DNA of 64,000 nt, taken from Erodium maritimum (Eukaryota > Streptophyta > Magnoliopsida > Geraniales > Geraniaceae). How positions within the stretch are numbered: position 1 is the stretch's first letter; every line of letters begins with the position of its first letter. Positions 21,069-31,742 of the stretch are shown piece by piece. Under the pieces are notes generated by a model. That model had not been told where the DNA came from, did not search any database, and saw nothing but the letters and a program-made list of their open reading frames with translations. The DNA is taken from positions 82,031,043 through 82,095,042 of the forward strand of contig OY997588.1 in the NCBI GenBank assembly GCA_963921825.1. The letters are read 5' to 3'. Position numbers and translations under genes: made by a program.

Positions 21069-22496
21069 ATGGCTCGCGGAAGGCGCGGACGAGCGTCAGG
21101 AACACGGGGTCAGGCTCCCACGCGAGGCCGGCGGGGGCGGTCAGCAGGGGCACCAGGGAGGGTGCCAACCGTCGAGCCCGCCGACTACGCGGAGGCACAG
21201 GGCACTCCCGTCGGAGAAGACGGGAGAAGTGATGCGGGGCCATCTGCAGGCACCCCCAGTGTTCCGCCAGTCACAGACCCTCCAGTGATGACTGCCCTGG
21301 ATGAGCTTACCAGGACCGTTCAGAGTTTGGTGGCGGTCATCGCCAGCCGAGAGTCGGCTTCGCCAGCACCAGAGGCAGCCGCAGTCCCGGCGAGGGCCGC
21401 TCAGACAGAGGATCTTACCTCCCGAGCGCTACTCGATTTCCTGAAGCTCGGGATACCTGTTTTTGTCGGGGAGCCAAATCCCGACCTAGCCGAGCGATGG
21501 ATAGAGCAGGTCACACGAGACCTGGACACTTTGGGTGTCGAGGATGGCCGTCGGAGAGTGTCCTTCGCGGTCCATCAGCTGAGAGACAGCGCCTACCACT
21601 GGTGGGGGCGGGTGAAGGACACAGTCGGATACGACTACAGCGTATTCCAGGAGGTATTCATGGCACAGTACTTTCCCGAATCGGCTCGACTGGAGCGACA
21701 TCGGCAATTCTTAGACCTGGAGCAGGGAGAGATGACAGTGGCACAGTACGAGGCCAGGTTCACAGCCTTGACCAGATTCGTGCCAGAGATGGTGATGACC
21801 GAGAAGAACCGTTGCTTGCGGTTCCAGGGAGGACTGAGTCTGAGAATTCGGAACCAGATTCTCGCCTTGAGACTGAGGAAGTACACAGATCTCGTGGACA
21901 CCGCAGCGACGGTGGAGCAGGGTATCCGGGATGCGGACAGGACCCGTGAGGTCCGACAGCGGCCGACCAGCTTTGCAGGGCCGTCCGCGTCACAAGACCC
22001 TCGAAGACAGAGGACCACGGGATCCTTCCGACCACAGGCTCATCAGGATGAACCGAGACAGCAGGGATCGATGGCATCAGTGGGGCCAGTCGCTTCGAGG
22101 AGACAGCTGGGATGCTTTAACTGCGGGCAGCCAGACCACATGCAGCGGGAGTGTCCGATGAACACAGAGCCGAGGGCCGACGAGACCAGGTGTCACCGGT
22201 GCGGCCACGTTGGGCACACTATCGGCCAGTGCTATGAGCCGTTGGGGGCAACGACAGTGCGACAATCACAGCAGTCGCGCCCTCGTCAGAACCAACGGTC
22301 GAGGTTTTCGCAGCCGTCGACGAGCGGACCAGCTCCGAGACAGCAGCGGAGCTATGGTTATCCAGCAATTAGTGCGCCGAACCAGAGGCAGCAGGCGCCA
22401 GCGGGGAGAATGTACGCGGTTTCCGATTCCCGGACCCCGGGATCCTCTACCTACCGCGAGACCTATGAGGGTACGTGTTTATTGTGCCTTTTATGA
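21069..22496 (+). CDS. gag: Gag (capsid/nucleocapsid) protein of a Ty3/gypsy element
   Basis: 475 residues from ATG 21069. An in-frame upstream ATG at 20994 would add 25 residues with no family character, so I prefer the later start at MARGRRGR. Layout: Arg/Gly-rich basic N-terminus (residues 1-30), a Pro/Ala-rich linker, a retrotransposon gag/capsid domain at about 140-290 (AERWIEQV, YHWWGRVKD, FPESARLERHRQFLDLEQG, YEARFTAL), then two CCHC zinc knuckles CX2CX4HX4C at 349-362 and 375-388, and a Gln/Ser-rich tail. It forms the particle and binds the element RNA in the cytoplasm. The frame ends soon after the tail, where autonomous relatives would run on into protease. The frame is fully open, in contrast to every other element here. 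The two knuckles keep all metal ligands. Confidence 0.93.
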   Translation: MARGRRGRASGTRGQAPTRGRRGRSAGAPGRVPTVEPADYAEAQGTPVGEDGRSDAGPSAGTPSVPPVTDPPVMTALDELTRTVQSLVAVIASRESASPAPEAAAVPARAAQTEDLTSRALLDFLKLGIPVFVGEPNPDLAERWIEQVTRDLDTLGVEDGRRRVSFAVHQLRDSAYHWWGRVKDTVGYDYSVFQEVFMAQYFPESARLERHRQFLDLEQGEMTVAQYEARFTALTRFVPEMVMTEKNRCLRFQGGLSLRIRNQILALRLRKYTDLVDTAATVEQGIRDADRTREVRQRPTSFAGPSASQDPRRQRTTGSFRPQAHQDEPRQQGSMASVGPVASRRQLGCFNCGQPDHMQRECPMNTEPRADETRCHRCGHVGHTIGQCYEPLGATTVRQSQQSRPRQNQRSRFSQPSTSGPAPRQQRSYGYPAISAPNQRQQAPAGRMYAVSDSRTPGSSTYRETYEGTCLLCLL

Positions 22497-22529
22497 GTTT
22501 GTTCTAAATTTCGAGGACGAAATTCCTTT

Positions 22530-22542
22530 AAGGGGGGTAGAC
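22530..22542 (+). promoter_or_regulatory. Polypurine tract
   Basis: AAGGGGGGTAGAC lies immediately before the right LTR (TGTAAAG at 22543). It is the usual plus-strand primer position. Confidence 0.85.
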
Positions 22543-22618
22543 TGTAAAGTCCTGAAAAATTTAAATTGCCTTTTACGGGTTTTAATTGACGGGATCGGGA
22601 AGCGGTTCGAAAAGTCTG

Positions 22619-22649
<31 letters not shown>

Positions 22650-25600
22650 TTTGGGTCGGACCGGGTCGGACCGGACCCGGCCCAAGCTGCAGACCCGGCC
22701 AGGCAGGACCCGGCTCCCACCTGAGCAGGCCAACAAGCGTTTTGGGCCGTGCGGCCCAAATCCCAGCCGAGGCCCAACTCGGGTTAGCCCAGGGTATTTA
22801 AACCCCACCCCTCCTCCTCAAACCCTAATCCCTCCCTTCTCCTTCAGCCGCCCAGCTCCTCTCCCGACCTCACCCTCGCCGGAACCACGTCCGGCCAGCT
22901 CCTCTCCCGACCTCACCCTCGCCGGAACCACGTCCGGCCATCTCCTCTCCCGACCTCACCCTCGCCGGAACCACGTCCGGCCATCTCCTCTCCCGACCTC
23001 ACCCTCGCCGGAACCACGTCCGGCCATCTCCTCTCCCGACCTCACCCTCGCCGGAACCACGTCCGGCCAGCTCCTCTCGCCGTCCCGTCCAGCCACCACG
23101 CCGCCGCCACCTCCCTCCTCCACGCCTTCTTCTTCGTTCACCTCCCTCACCAGTCCGGCCATCGATTCCGGCCGTCCCGAGCCCGAGCTCGGCCATCGAT
23201 TCCGGCCGTCCCGGGCCCGAGCTCGGCCGCCTCCGACCTCCCCTTCGCCTCCGTCTTCTCCTTCGTCCGATTCACGGCCACGCCACCGTCAAGCCGCCGC
23301 CCCCGTCTCCTTTCCCCGCTCCGTTCTGCCACCACCGAGCCCGAATAGCCACCTCCGCCCTCACTCAGTGTCTCCGGCCGTGTTCAACGCCGAACCCCTC
23401 TCGGCCTCTTTCCCCCGTCGGCGCCGGGATTGTCTACCCTAGACAATCTCGCCGGATCTGGTGAGACCCGTCCGGATCTGAGGCGGAGTGCCCCGCCGAG
23501 CCCACGACCACCACCACCGCCTCTCCCTCCGCCGTGCTCCACCACCTCGCCTTCCACGGTGAGATTCTCACCACGAGGTTTGGTCGCCGGCGGCGTCTCC
23601 GTCGGTGGCCGGCCGGTTTCCAAACCGAGCCCCTCGTTTAAGGTTTCCCGTATTGTTAAATTCGAGTCGATGTGGATCTGATTGGGGGAAGTTATGTCGG
23701 TTAAACCTGCTAAAGAATCGTTTAAGTTTTAGAACTGATTGTTGAATCAAAATCAGATTATAATAAAAGACGGTTTTGGATCTGCTTTGGATGGAATCGG
23801 AATCAAGGTTTTGGAAAGAAAGGGTTGTAAACGAAAATCGATTTAAGAAAAAAGGGGATTTAAAATAAAAAGGACTTAAAATCAAGTCGGTTTTAAAAAC
23901 GGTTTTAAATCGAGGAATTTTGTGAATCTAAGCCCTAAACGGGATTTAGGGACGGTTGTTCAAAAACCGAACCAAATTCATCTTGGGCTCAAAGATCGGA
24001 ACAGAATCAGATTTGAAATAAAAAGGGAATTCGTTTTAAAATAAAAACCGTTCTATTTTGAATAAAGGGTTATTAATCGGATGTAGGAACGACTCTGGAA
24101 CTCTGGGTAAAATGAACTGCTATTTGGATTTAAAAGGGAACAAAAGCGGACCGCTGAATCGGACCTCGGGATTCGTGCATTGGGACCGTGCCTCGCATGC
24201 ACCGGTTTCGGTGCTCGGTACTCAAACCCGATTCACCGTGACCCCGCTTTTATCCTGCTCGAGTTTAAAGGACAACTGTCGTTTTTAGACGGATTTAATC
24301 GTGACCTTTAGATTAACCTGGGAACCGCCTCTAATTTATGGCTTTCGTGTTATCCTTAGCGTCTGACTTCGATCGAAGTGAAGCCCGGAGGTAGCGAGCC
24401 AGAACGTCAGCAGCTAGGAAGCGTAGCGGTTGCTCTTCAGTTGAGGTAGGGAAAAGTAGCCGGATCTCAGCCCTGACTAGGGAAAGTTAACTGTAGAATT
24501 GCATGTGACACCGGGGGTGTCGTGGGTTATCTAGGTTATCGAATATTAGAAATGCATGATACGGGAACGTAGCGAATACTGGAAAGGCATGTGACACTTA
24601 GTAGTGTCGTAGGATCAGCGAACTTAGCGATAATTGAATTACTGGAGGCATATGACCATGCCCGGAGGTTGATTGTTTATTTTGGTGTCTTGGGCGGCCT
24701 TGAGAGCCCGTGTTTTATTATCGAGTTTTGGGTGGCCTTGAGAGCCCGTGTTTTATTATCGAGTTTTGGGTGGCCTTGAGAGCCCGTATTATTATTGGTG
24801 TGTCTTGGGAGGCCGTGAGTGCCTGTGGGGCTGTTGAGTCCGAGTCTTACTATCGGTGTGTCTTGGTAGGCCGTGAGTGCCTGTGGGGCTGTTAAGTCCG
24901 AGTTTTACTGTTGGTGTCTTGGTGGCCATGAGTGCCTGTGAGTGTTGAACATGTGCTGTTGCTGGTTGTTGAACTTGCTTGTGATTGTGTTTGTGATTGT
25001 GATTGTGATTGTGGTTACCTGAGGTTGGGGGCCCGCTTCATGAAACGGGGGTCCACGATCACACGCGTCTGCATGTTCAGACGGGGTAGGGGGCCCGCCC
25101 GCCAACAAAGGGGTCCTGGCCGCGCGTGTGTGGTTTGGGTTTGTGAGCGTACCTTGGCTGGCTTATGGGTTAGAGTCCCAGTAAGTTGCAGCATTTTCCG
25201 GCTGGCTTATGGGTTAGAGTCCCAGTAAGTTGCAGTATTTTCCGGCTGGCTTATGGGTTAGAGTCCCGGTAAGTTGCAGCATTCTTGGGTTGGCCTGACC
25301 GGGTTAGAGTCCCGGGAGGGCGTTCTTGGCAGCTGGTTTGCGATCCTTTGCGATCTTGTTTGGTATTGCGTGGTTGTCAGTCGTGTCTTTGGAGGAGGTC
25401 GTCAATCGTAGTGTGAGGTCTACATCACGTGTCCGAATGTTGAGTCAGTTGAGGAAGGTACTGGTCGTGTGTGTGTCTTTTCGGTCGTGGTTGGTGTCAC
25501 CGGCTTTGTCTGCTAAGTATGCCGTAGTCAGTCTGTTATTCGTGGTGGTGAGCGAACGCTCACCCCTAGCTGTTTTTCCTACAGGTACCGTTCGTGGGAC

Positions 25601-25839
25601 GGACTAGGTGAGCTCTCGAAGCTTGTGGAGCTAGGAGCGGAGTCCGGGTTTTGTCTTTTTAGTCTAGCGACGGATACCTCGCCTTTTGTCCGCTTGTGGG
25701 ACGTTTTTGTTGATTTGTAATTATCCTTTGTTGAACTAAATTGTTATTGTAAATTGTTTTAATGGAAATGTTCGCAAAGTGTTTTCTTATTCTAAACGTT
25801 CGCGTCCCGAGTTCGGTTTACTGAAATCGGGGCGTGACA
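22543..25839 (+). repeat. Right LTR of the gag-only gypsy element
   Basis: 3297 bp, apparently identical to the left LTR apart from two extra A's in the poly(A) run at 22619-22647. It repeats every landmark: TATA 22795-22802, telo-box 22820-22828, 43-bp minisatellite 22854-23068, candidate intron 24446-25584, inverted repeat 25547-25564. After it, solo LTR-3 resumes at 25840. Confidence 0.95.
24446..25584 (+). other. Candidate leader intron, right LTR copy
   Basis: Same donor and acceptor as in the left LTR, displaced by 5783 bp. In this LTR the region would lie at the 3' end of the transcript, so whether it is used depends on where R ends. Confidence 0.35.
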
Positions 25840-27255
25840 GCTCGATCTAAAAGAACACAGATTTAACTTACTTTAAACTAGTACGAACCGGTCGAAAATA
25901 AATAACTCAAGGCCCAAAATAATAACGGTTCCGCCGTTCAGTTAACGGCTACGATTTGTCCATTTTAAACTTGACAGTTGTCGTTTACACTCGAGCGGGA
26001 TAAAAGTCGGGTTACGACGGATCGGGTTCGAGCACCCGCGCACCGAACCCAGGTTTGATCTAAACCCAGTTTAAACCCCTTTTTAACTTAAAACCGTCGT
26101 TGAACTCCCTTGCTTTAATTAATTCCGTCTTTGATTTTAAGACAAAACGGTTTCCTTCCGTTCGTTTCCAAACTCGATATTTTGGTCCAGAACCCTTATA
26201 AAGTCGATTTGATTTCGCTCCCCCCCCCCTTTTTGATTTAACTCAACTCGAGTCTAACCTTAATAAATGACTTTCGTTTTTAAAACCCGTTTAACCTAAA
26301 CCGATATAGTTTTATCGATAATTAAATTACGTCCAAACGGTACGGATTTGATCTTTAAACTAACACTGATTTCGTTTTACAAACAGTTTGAACCCAACCC
26401 GTTCGTACTTAAATCTATTCAAAACATAAGAATAATTGTATCGATAACTTATATTTTGTCGATCTTTACAAAATCAGATTTACACGATTACAACAATCCT
26501 TTAAACAACCAGATCTACGTTTTTCTATTCCGTCCCCTTCCATTTCGGGAGCTCCGTTCCATCCCGACCAGATTTGAACGAACTCGAGAAAAGGGGAAGC
26601 GAAGAAGAAGAACGGTTCTGCTTGGTCCGGCCGACCACCGGCACTGGTCGGCCGAGCTTCCACGGGCCGAGAACTAACCGTGAGGAAACGTGGCGGCGGT
26701 GCACGGCGGCGTCGGCGCGGGTCCGGACGACTCGTCCCGTTCCGGATCTGGCGAGCTCGCCGGCGACGGAGCTCAGTTCGTGTCTCGGACGGGCAGATCG
26801 CTGACGGGAAGAGGGCGGCGGCGCGTTAGGGCTCGGACGGGACGGTGGTGGATGGCCTGTTCTTCGGCGGGGACGGGGAGCTCGGTGGCGAACGGCGGCC
26901 GGAGCTGGTGAGGAAGACGAAGGAGGAGGGTGAGGCAGCGAGCTCGGGGACGGAGTCGTGTGGCTGACCGGAGCGGTGACGGCGTCGGGACGGAGGAGAA
27001 GAGGACGGGACGGCTGGGACGTGGTCGGAGCTGGGCGTGGTCGGACGGAGATGGAAGGGAGACGGCGTGGTGGTTGGAGGAGAGGGAGGTCGGGGTTCGG
27101 CTGGGACGTGGCGGCGTGTGGTGGCGATGGGAGAGCGGCCGGAGCGATGGCGGCCGGTGCCGGTCCGCGAGGAAAACGAAGAGAGAGAGAGAGAGAGGTC
27201 GGATCGGGTAGAGAGAGAGAGAAGAGGGTGAGGGCGGCTGAGTGTGAGGGATAGA

Positions 27256-27289
27256 TTAGGGTTTCAGAAGTGTGAGGATGGGTTATATA
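27256..27289 (-). promoter_or_regulatory. Promoter of solo LTR-3: TATA box and telo-box
   Basis: On the minus strand, GGGTATATAACCC (TATA core 27284-27289) is followed by AAACCCTAA at 27264-27256. The order and spacing match the promoter of the gag-only element. A GA-rich microsatellite lies just downstream (27178-27224). Confidence 0.55.
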
Positions 27290-27460
27290 CCCATCCCTGA
27301 CCAGATTGGGCCTCAGCTGGGCTGGGCTGGGCTGGGCCTGCGGGCCTGGCTTGGTCCATACCTGTTTTTTTTATTTTTTGCACTCGTTTCAAAAAACTTA
27401 CCCTAAGGTTCTCGTTTGCAAATTAATACCTTAACGAAACGAAGCGGGTTTTACACCGTG

Positions 27461-27890
27461 TCTGTCACACCAACATGAGTTGTGCTCTGTTTTTGGTTCC
27501 TCACAAATCATAACCATTAATACGATACCCGTTGAAGGTTTCAATGGCTTTTGATGCAGATAGCTCCGACAAGAACGTTATGAAACCAAACAGTTCGGAC
27601 GACGCAAAAAGTTGCGAACCCAATCTTCTCAACTGTCTAGAGGCAGATTACACACTTCCACGCTGAGACGAGGGTGCTCCTCCTTTAATCAAAGCACCTG
27701 CAACCAGATTCGTTCAAGCTTTATCCTTGGAGGAAGTGTACCATCTACAACACTTGGAGCTGCCCACCCTTCATACAACTCTTGTACCTTGTCGAGAGAG
27801 CCTCCCACGGTCATACAAGAGAGCATTGAGAGGACCGTGCAAATGTACGAAAATATGTTTCATTTAAGTCCCTGGTGGAGTTCCATATGA
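27461..27890 (-). pseudogene. RRM-coding remnant (minus strand), 5' part
   Basis: The minus-strand reading at 27612-27504 gives the second half of an RNA-recognition motif: an RNP1-like FGFITF followed by a helix (SASKAIETFNGYRING) and a stop at 27501-27503. Upstream, 27890-27640 reads as coding-like segments with several stops and frame changes. It resembles the RRM of LINE-A ORF1 (FGFIFF...IQKFNGF), which is why I place it with the non-LTR remnant. A host RRM-gene retrocopy is the alternative. Confidence 0.4.
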
Positions 27891-28697
27891 GGAGCACTTA
27901 TATTTTGGATGGTTTGCCATTATATCTTACTATTTTTAAATGTCAGTTCTCAAGGTTTTTAGTTGAATATACATGAGTTTTGTGCTTGGTGAATTTTTCA
28001 TTGATTTGCATTTTGGTTTTTTTTTGCACATAAGATTAAGATGACCGTCAAGAAGCACTATAATCATATTTTTTTTTTCTCTTGAGCTCCAAATGACAAC
28101 CTTTACCATTAACGTAGAATGTCAATTAATGGAAATAGCCTTAAGATCGAGAATATAACGCAAGATGTTCGATGGACAACTGATTTAGCCAACCAATATG
28201 TCTTATGCTTTGGATGGATATATATAGACGTTGTGTTTGCTTTATGTTTCTCAACATTTAAAATTCTTCATTGTTTTACGTTTCTTATTATTTAAATTTT
28301 CTGATTCTATTTTTTTTCTAATAAAATTATTATATTCATGAAGAGATATTTAAAAAGAAAATACGTGAAGAGTATTTTTTGTTACGAACATCATTAAGAA
28401 TTAGTTGAGAAACTGGATGAGAGACCAATGAATGAATGGTACTATGATTGTATACATCGAGAAAGATATATATTTTTTATTATATTGACAAAGAAAGTGT
28501 TTTACAATATAAAACTTCAACGTCGTAATAATTAGTCATTTATATATTTTTATAAAATATTAATATTTTTAATGTTAGTATAAATTATTTTAATTTATGT
28601 ATTATCGTAAATTCACATATGATGTGCCTATCACTAAAAAAAACTTGCTTCGTCGATGCTCGTATGCAATAGTGTTCATATTTGTGTGTTATATATA
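27891..28697. other. AT-rich spacer without a supported gene
   Basis: Low-complexity AT-rich sequence. I see no coding frame with protein character and no RNA gene. 'cactaaaaaaaactt' at 28632 resembles a CACTA terminus, but no partner end was found. Confidence 0.5.
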
Positions 28698-29553
28698 TTT
28701 TTTTGATCGGCAAAGCATATATTAAAAATGAAACCTCTCTTGAGGTGAAAAGAGGAGTTACAATGGATTACACTAAGAATCCCAAAAGCTCGAAGATAGA
28801 CACATCTATCTGATAAGAGCAAATAACGAAAAGAAAATAGGGTAAAAAAACCGCTACGAGTCTCCACGACAAGACCCAAACAAGAACCAACTATAATACA
28901 ATTCAAAGGGGTGTCACTTGGACCATCAAGAAAGTAACTGCGAGACTGAAAATTAAAGAACACCAGGGTAACTTTCTGTCAGACTTTTCGAACAAGGAAA
29001 CTTGAGCCTCACGTTTTCTTAAGGACCGTGAGTATAGCTTGCACCGCACGCATGTGTATCACTCAGCACGGACTTCAGAGATTCCCTTTCAACAGGCTTG
29101 AAATTGTAGCTTCAAAATCAACCTGGACTGAGGATGTTGTGATTGTAAGAAGGATATCAAGAATAGCCAAAAGTACTGGTCTTTGAACCAAGCTGCACCA
29201 TATAGAAGATAAGATCAACAGAGGAAGGAGGAAGTTGGACTTCGATGGACCTTTAGGTATCAGTCCTTTTGTTCAATGCTTGAGAGCCAAAAATAAGAGC
29301 TCAGAGGACTAACCTGCACATCAAACCAACCAGAAGAGAGACTGACAGAACACTCAACCTAAGGGACCAACCCACACACAAGAAAAACAACATGAGAGGA
29401 AGAACCAAGAGGAGAACCCACACACCAGCCAAGGAGAACCCCAAAAGCAAACACAAGACCACCTCACCAGCTCACCCCTCAACTAAGACCGACCCAACAA
29501 ACCACCCACACCCAACCCAGCCCCAACCCAGAGTGAAAAAAAAAGCAATTCCA
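28698..29553 (-). terminator. LINE-B 3' UTR with terminal stem-loop
   Basis: Minus strand: CCTCTTTT...AAGAGAGG (28755-28734) forms a short hairpin with one G-U pair, about 30 bp before the tail. It corresponds to the LINE-A hairpin. Pro/Thr-rich open stretches on the plus strand (29392-29616) have no domain. Confidence 0.6.
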
Positions 29554-31742
29554 TCAGACTGGAACCAACTTCCAAAGAAAGCAGGATCTAGGCTTAGTCT
29601 TCCACATCAGAAATGAGAACTTAAAAGATGCTCTCTTATATCTTGATATTTCCCAATTATAAGAATAATTGAGAATGTTTGAGAATATATCCTCAGCAGT
29701 AAGAATAGTGTCTTGAAAGAGATATAAATTCTTGGCTAACCAGATATGCCAACAAACCAGTAACACCAAAAGTTTCCATGTTTTCTTCAACTTTTTGTTG
29801 TCTACCAAGGTAAACCAGGAAGCTAGAAGGATAGTTATTGAACCAGGGACAATGAAACTAATTCCCACCAAGAAGCAACCAACCCCTAGACTTATCATGC
29901 TCTCTTATAATGCAGCAAGACATGACTACCCTCTTCATAGTCCCAATCACAGATTGGACAAATAATTTCTTCCAAAGATAGCTTGAGACCTCTCCTTTCC
30001 AGATAGCATTTTGAGGGAATAATATCCAAGCAAGCCATCCAGTAGAATGTTGATATTTTTGGAGAAATTCCAGGCAACCAAAGAGCTTTTGTCCAGCTAA
30101 TGGTCTGAGCATTTTGTGTTCCTTGTTGAGCAAGCAAAGAATAAAGTTTTCTAACTGAGAATCCTCTTGCATCCCACACCCAATTCAAGGAGTCTTCAAA
30201 CTTATTAAGCCTAACCCCATCCAGAACTGTGTTAAGCATAACCCATTCATCTTCTTCCCAACCTCTAGGACTTCTTCTGAGAATGATTTCCCAACCCAGA
30301 ACTTCATAAACTTCAGAAACTATTGCTTTTTTGTCTTGAGATAGTAGGTATATCCTTGGAAACAGATATTTGAAAGGAGTTTGCCCCCACCATATGTCAT
30401 CCTAGAAGAAAGCTCTATCTCCATTGTCAATTCTCCATGACAGGCCTCTAATACCAAAGAAGTTACTGAATCTTTGATCCTTTACCAGATCCATAATTTG
30501 TGCCATGAAACAGCAGCTTCCTACTTCTGGAAACTTACTCAAATCCCATTCATTAGGGTCCCAACCAAACTTTAAGCATATTACTAATTTCCACAAAGAA
30601 TTCCTTTCCAGAGAAAATCTCCACCACCACTTAGCTAGGAGAGCCAGGTTCATAAGCTCTAAATTTTTTATTCCCAACCCTCTATCTTCTTTTGATTTAC
30701 AAACATTGTTCCAATTGGTTTTGCAGAACACTTTTGAGGAAGACTTTCCATGCCACAAAAATCTTCTCTGCCAGCTAATCATTTCCTTGATCACCCCTTT
30801 AGGAACTTTTATAATTGAGAAGAAGTAGAGAGGTAATGCTCCCAAAGTTGAATTCAAGAGGGTTATTCTTCCACCCATAGACAGCAACTTGGTCTCCCAC
30901 AAACCCAGAGCATTTTTAAACTTTTGAATGATAACTGACCATGTGAACTTTCTTATAGGATTGACAGCCAATGGGAACCCCAAATAAGTCATTGGCAAAT
31001 TCCCTTTTGGACAATTGAGAGTACTTATGATCTCCAACTCTTCTACCTCTGACAGATTGAATGTGTAAACATGAGACTTATCATAATTGACCTTTAAACC
31101 AACTGCAACTTTGAACAACTTAAGAGCATATTTTAAACAAGAAACACCTTCCTGATTTGCATGTAAGAAGAAGATAGTGTCATTTGAAAACTGCAAATGT
31201 GAGATTGTAGGGCATTTTGGATTCATCTTGATACCTTGAATATGTCCTTGATGGATTGAAGCTTTAATAATTTGGTTAAGACCTTCTGCTACCAGCACAA
31301 AGATCAAAGGAGAGATAACACACCCTTGTCTGAGCCCCTTGAATAATTGAAAATCAGGGCTAGGAGAGCCATTTATCAGAATGGACACATTTGCTTTGAA
31401 ACAAGCCATCATCCACATTTTCCACTTCACTCCAAACCCCATTTTTGTAAGAATTTTCAGAATAAAATCTCGGCTGACATTGTCAAAAGCTTTTTCAAAA
31501 TTAGCCTTGAAGATAAGAGCTTTTGTTTTTTTTTCTTTTTTGATATGTTGAACTACCTCAACTGCAATTAGAATCCCATATGTGATTTGTCTGCCTGTGA
31601 TGAAACCAATTTGCTCATCTCCCACCAAAAAGCCTATTATCTCTTTAAGCCTTGAAGAAATCAATTTAGAGAGGATCTTATATGGCCCTCCCATTAAACT
31701 GATTGGTCTATAATCATCAAAGGTCAGTATGGATGGACCTTT
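29554..31742 (-). pseudogene. LINE-B ORF2, RT core and C-terminal part
   Basis: From the copia-1 junction (31742) the frame continues KGPSILTFDDYRPISLMGG, then the RT palm and fingers with GFITGRQITYGIL, FEKAFDNVSRDF and GCVISPLIF. The catalytic box reads FSND instead of FADD (minus strand, about 31190-31179), so a catalytic Asp is lost. The open frame runs to about 30402. After a break, the zf-RVT part (ICPICDWDYEEGSHVLLH) follows to about 29560 in other frames. Enzymatically dead. Confidence 0.85.

Larger units (their letters stand above)
16762..25839 (+). mobile_element. Gag-only Ty3/gypsy LTR retrotransposon (TR-GAG type), very young
   Basis: Complete structure: left LTR 16762-20056, PBS at 20060, leader, one gag ORF, PPT at 22530-22542, right LTR 22543-25839. 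The two LTRs look identical except for the length of one poly(A) run (A27 at 16838-16864, A29 at 22619-22647), which accounts exactly for the 3295 versus 3297 bp lengths. The insertion is therefore recent. Flanks: AGCTC before the left LTR and (A)GCTC after the right, where the A is shared with the terminal ...GACA, so the duplication is 4-5 bp. The internal region is only 2486 bp and lacks protease, RT, RNase H and integrase. The typical gypsy 3' junction 'tcgaggacgaaattccttt' directly follows gag, so pol was deleted. It must use enzymes in trans. Confidence 0.95.
15404..27455 (-). mobile_element. Solo LTR-3 (Ty3/gypsy-type, minus strand), interrupted by the gag-only element
   Basis: On the minus strand it begins TGTAAAACCC (at 27455) and ends GGGGCGTGACA (at 15404). 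The target duplication CCGTG is perfect (15399-15403 and 27456-27460). The gag-only element occupies 16762-25839, so the LTR itself is 1358 + 1616 = 2974 bp. It shares with the other LTRs the TATA plus telo-box promoter, the candidate intron, the inverted repeat at 15673-15690 and the terminal block. It is diverged from the LTRs of the inserted element and therefore older. Confidence 0.92.
14770..27890 (-). mobile_element. Minus-strand non-LTR remnant with RRM-type ORF1, interrupted by solo LTR-3
   Basis: Two outer pieces, 14770-15403 and 27461 to about 27890, join at the CCGTG target duplication of solo LTR-3. On the minus strand the right piece contains the second half of an RRM, and the left piece continues with a Ser/Thr/Pro-rich coding-like stretch. 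The left piece ends at 14770-14776 in a T run, the poly(A) tail on the minus strand, after an 'aataaa'-rich 3' end. No reverse transcriptase is present. It may be an ORF1-only LINE or a retrocopy of an RRM gene. The upper boundary is uncertain. Confidence 0.45.

Noticed and set aside
28632-28697. CACTA-type transposon end ('cactaaaaaaaactt').
   Set aside because: No matching inverted end or 3-bp duplication was found nearby.
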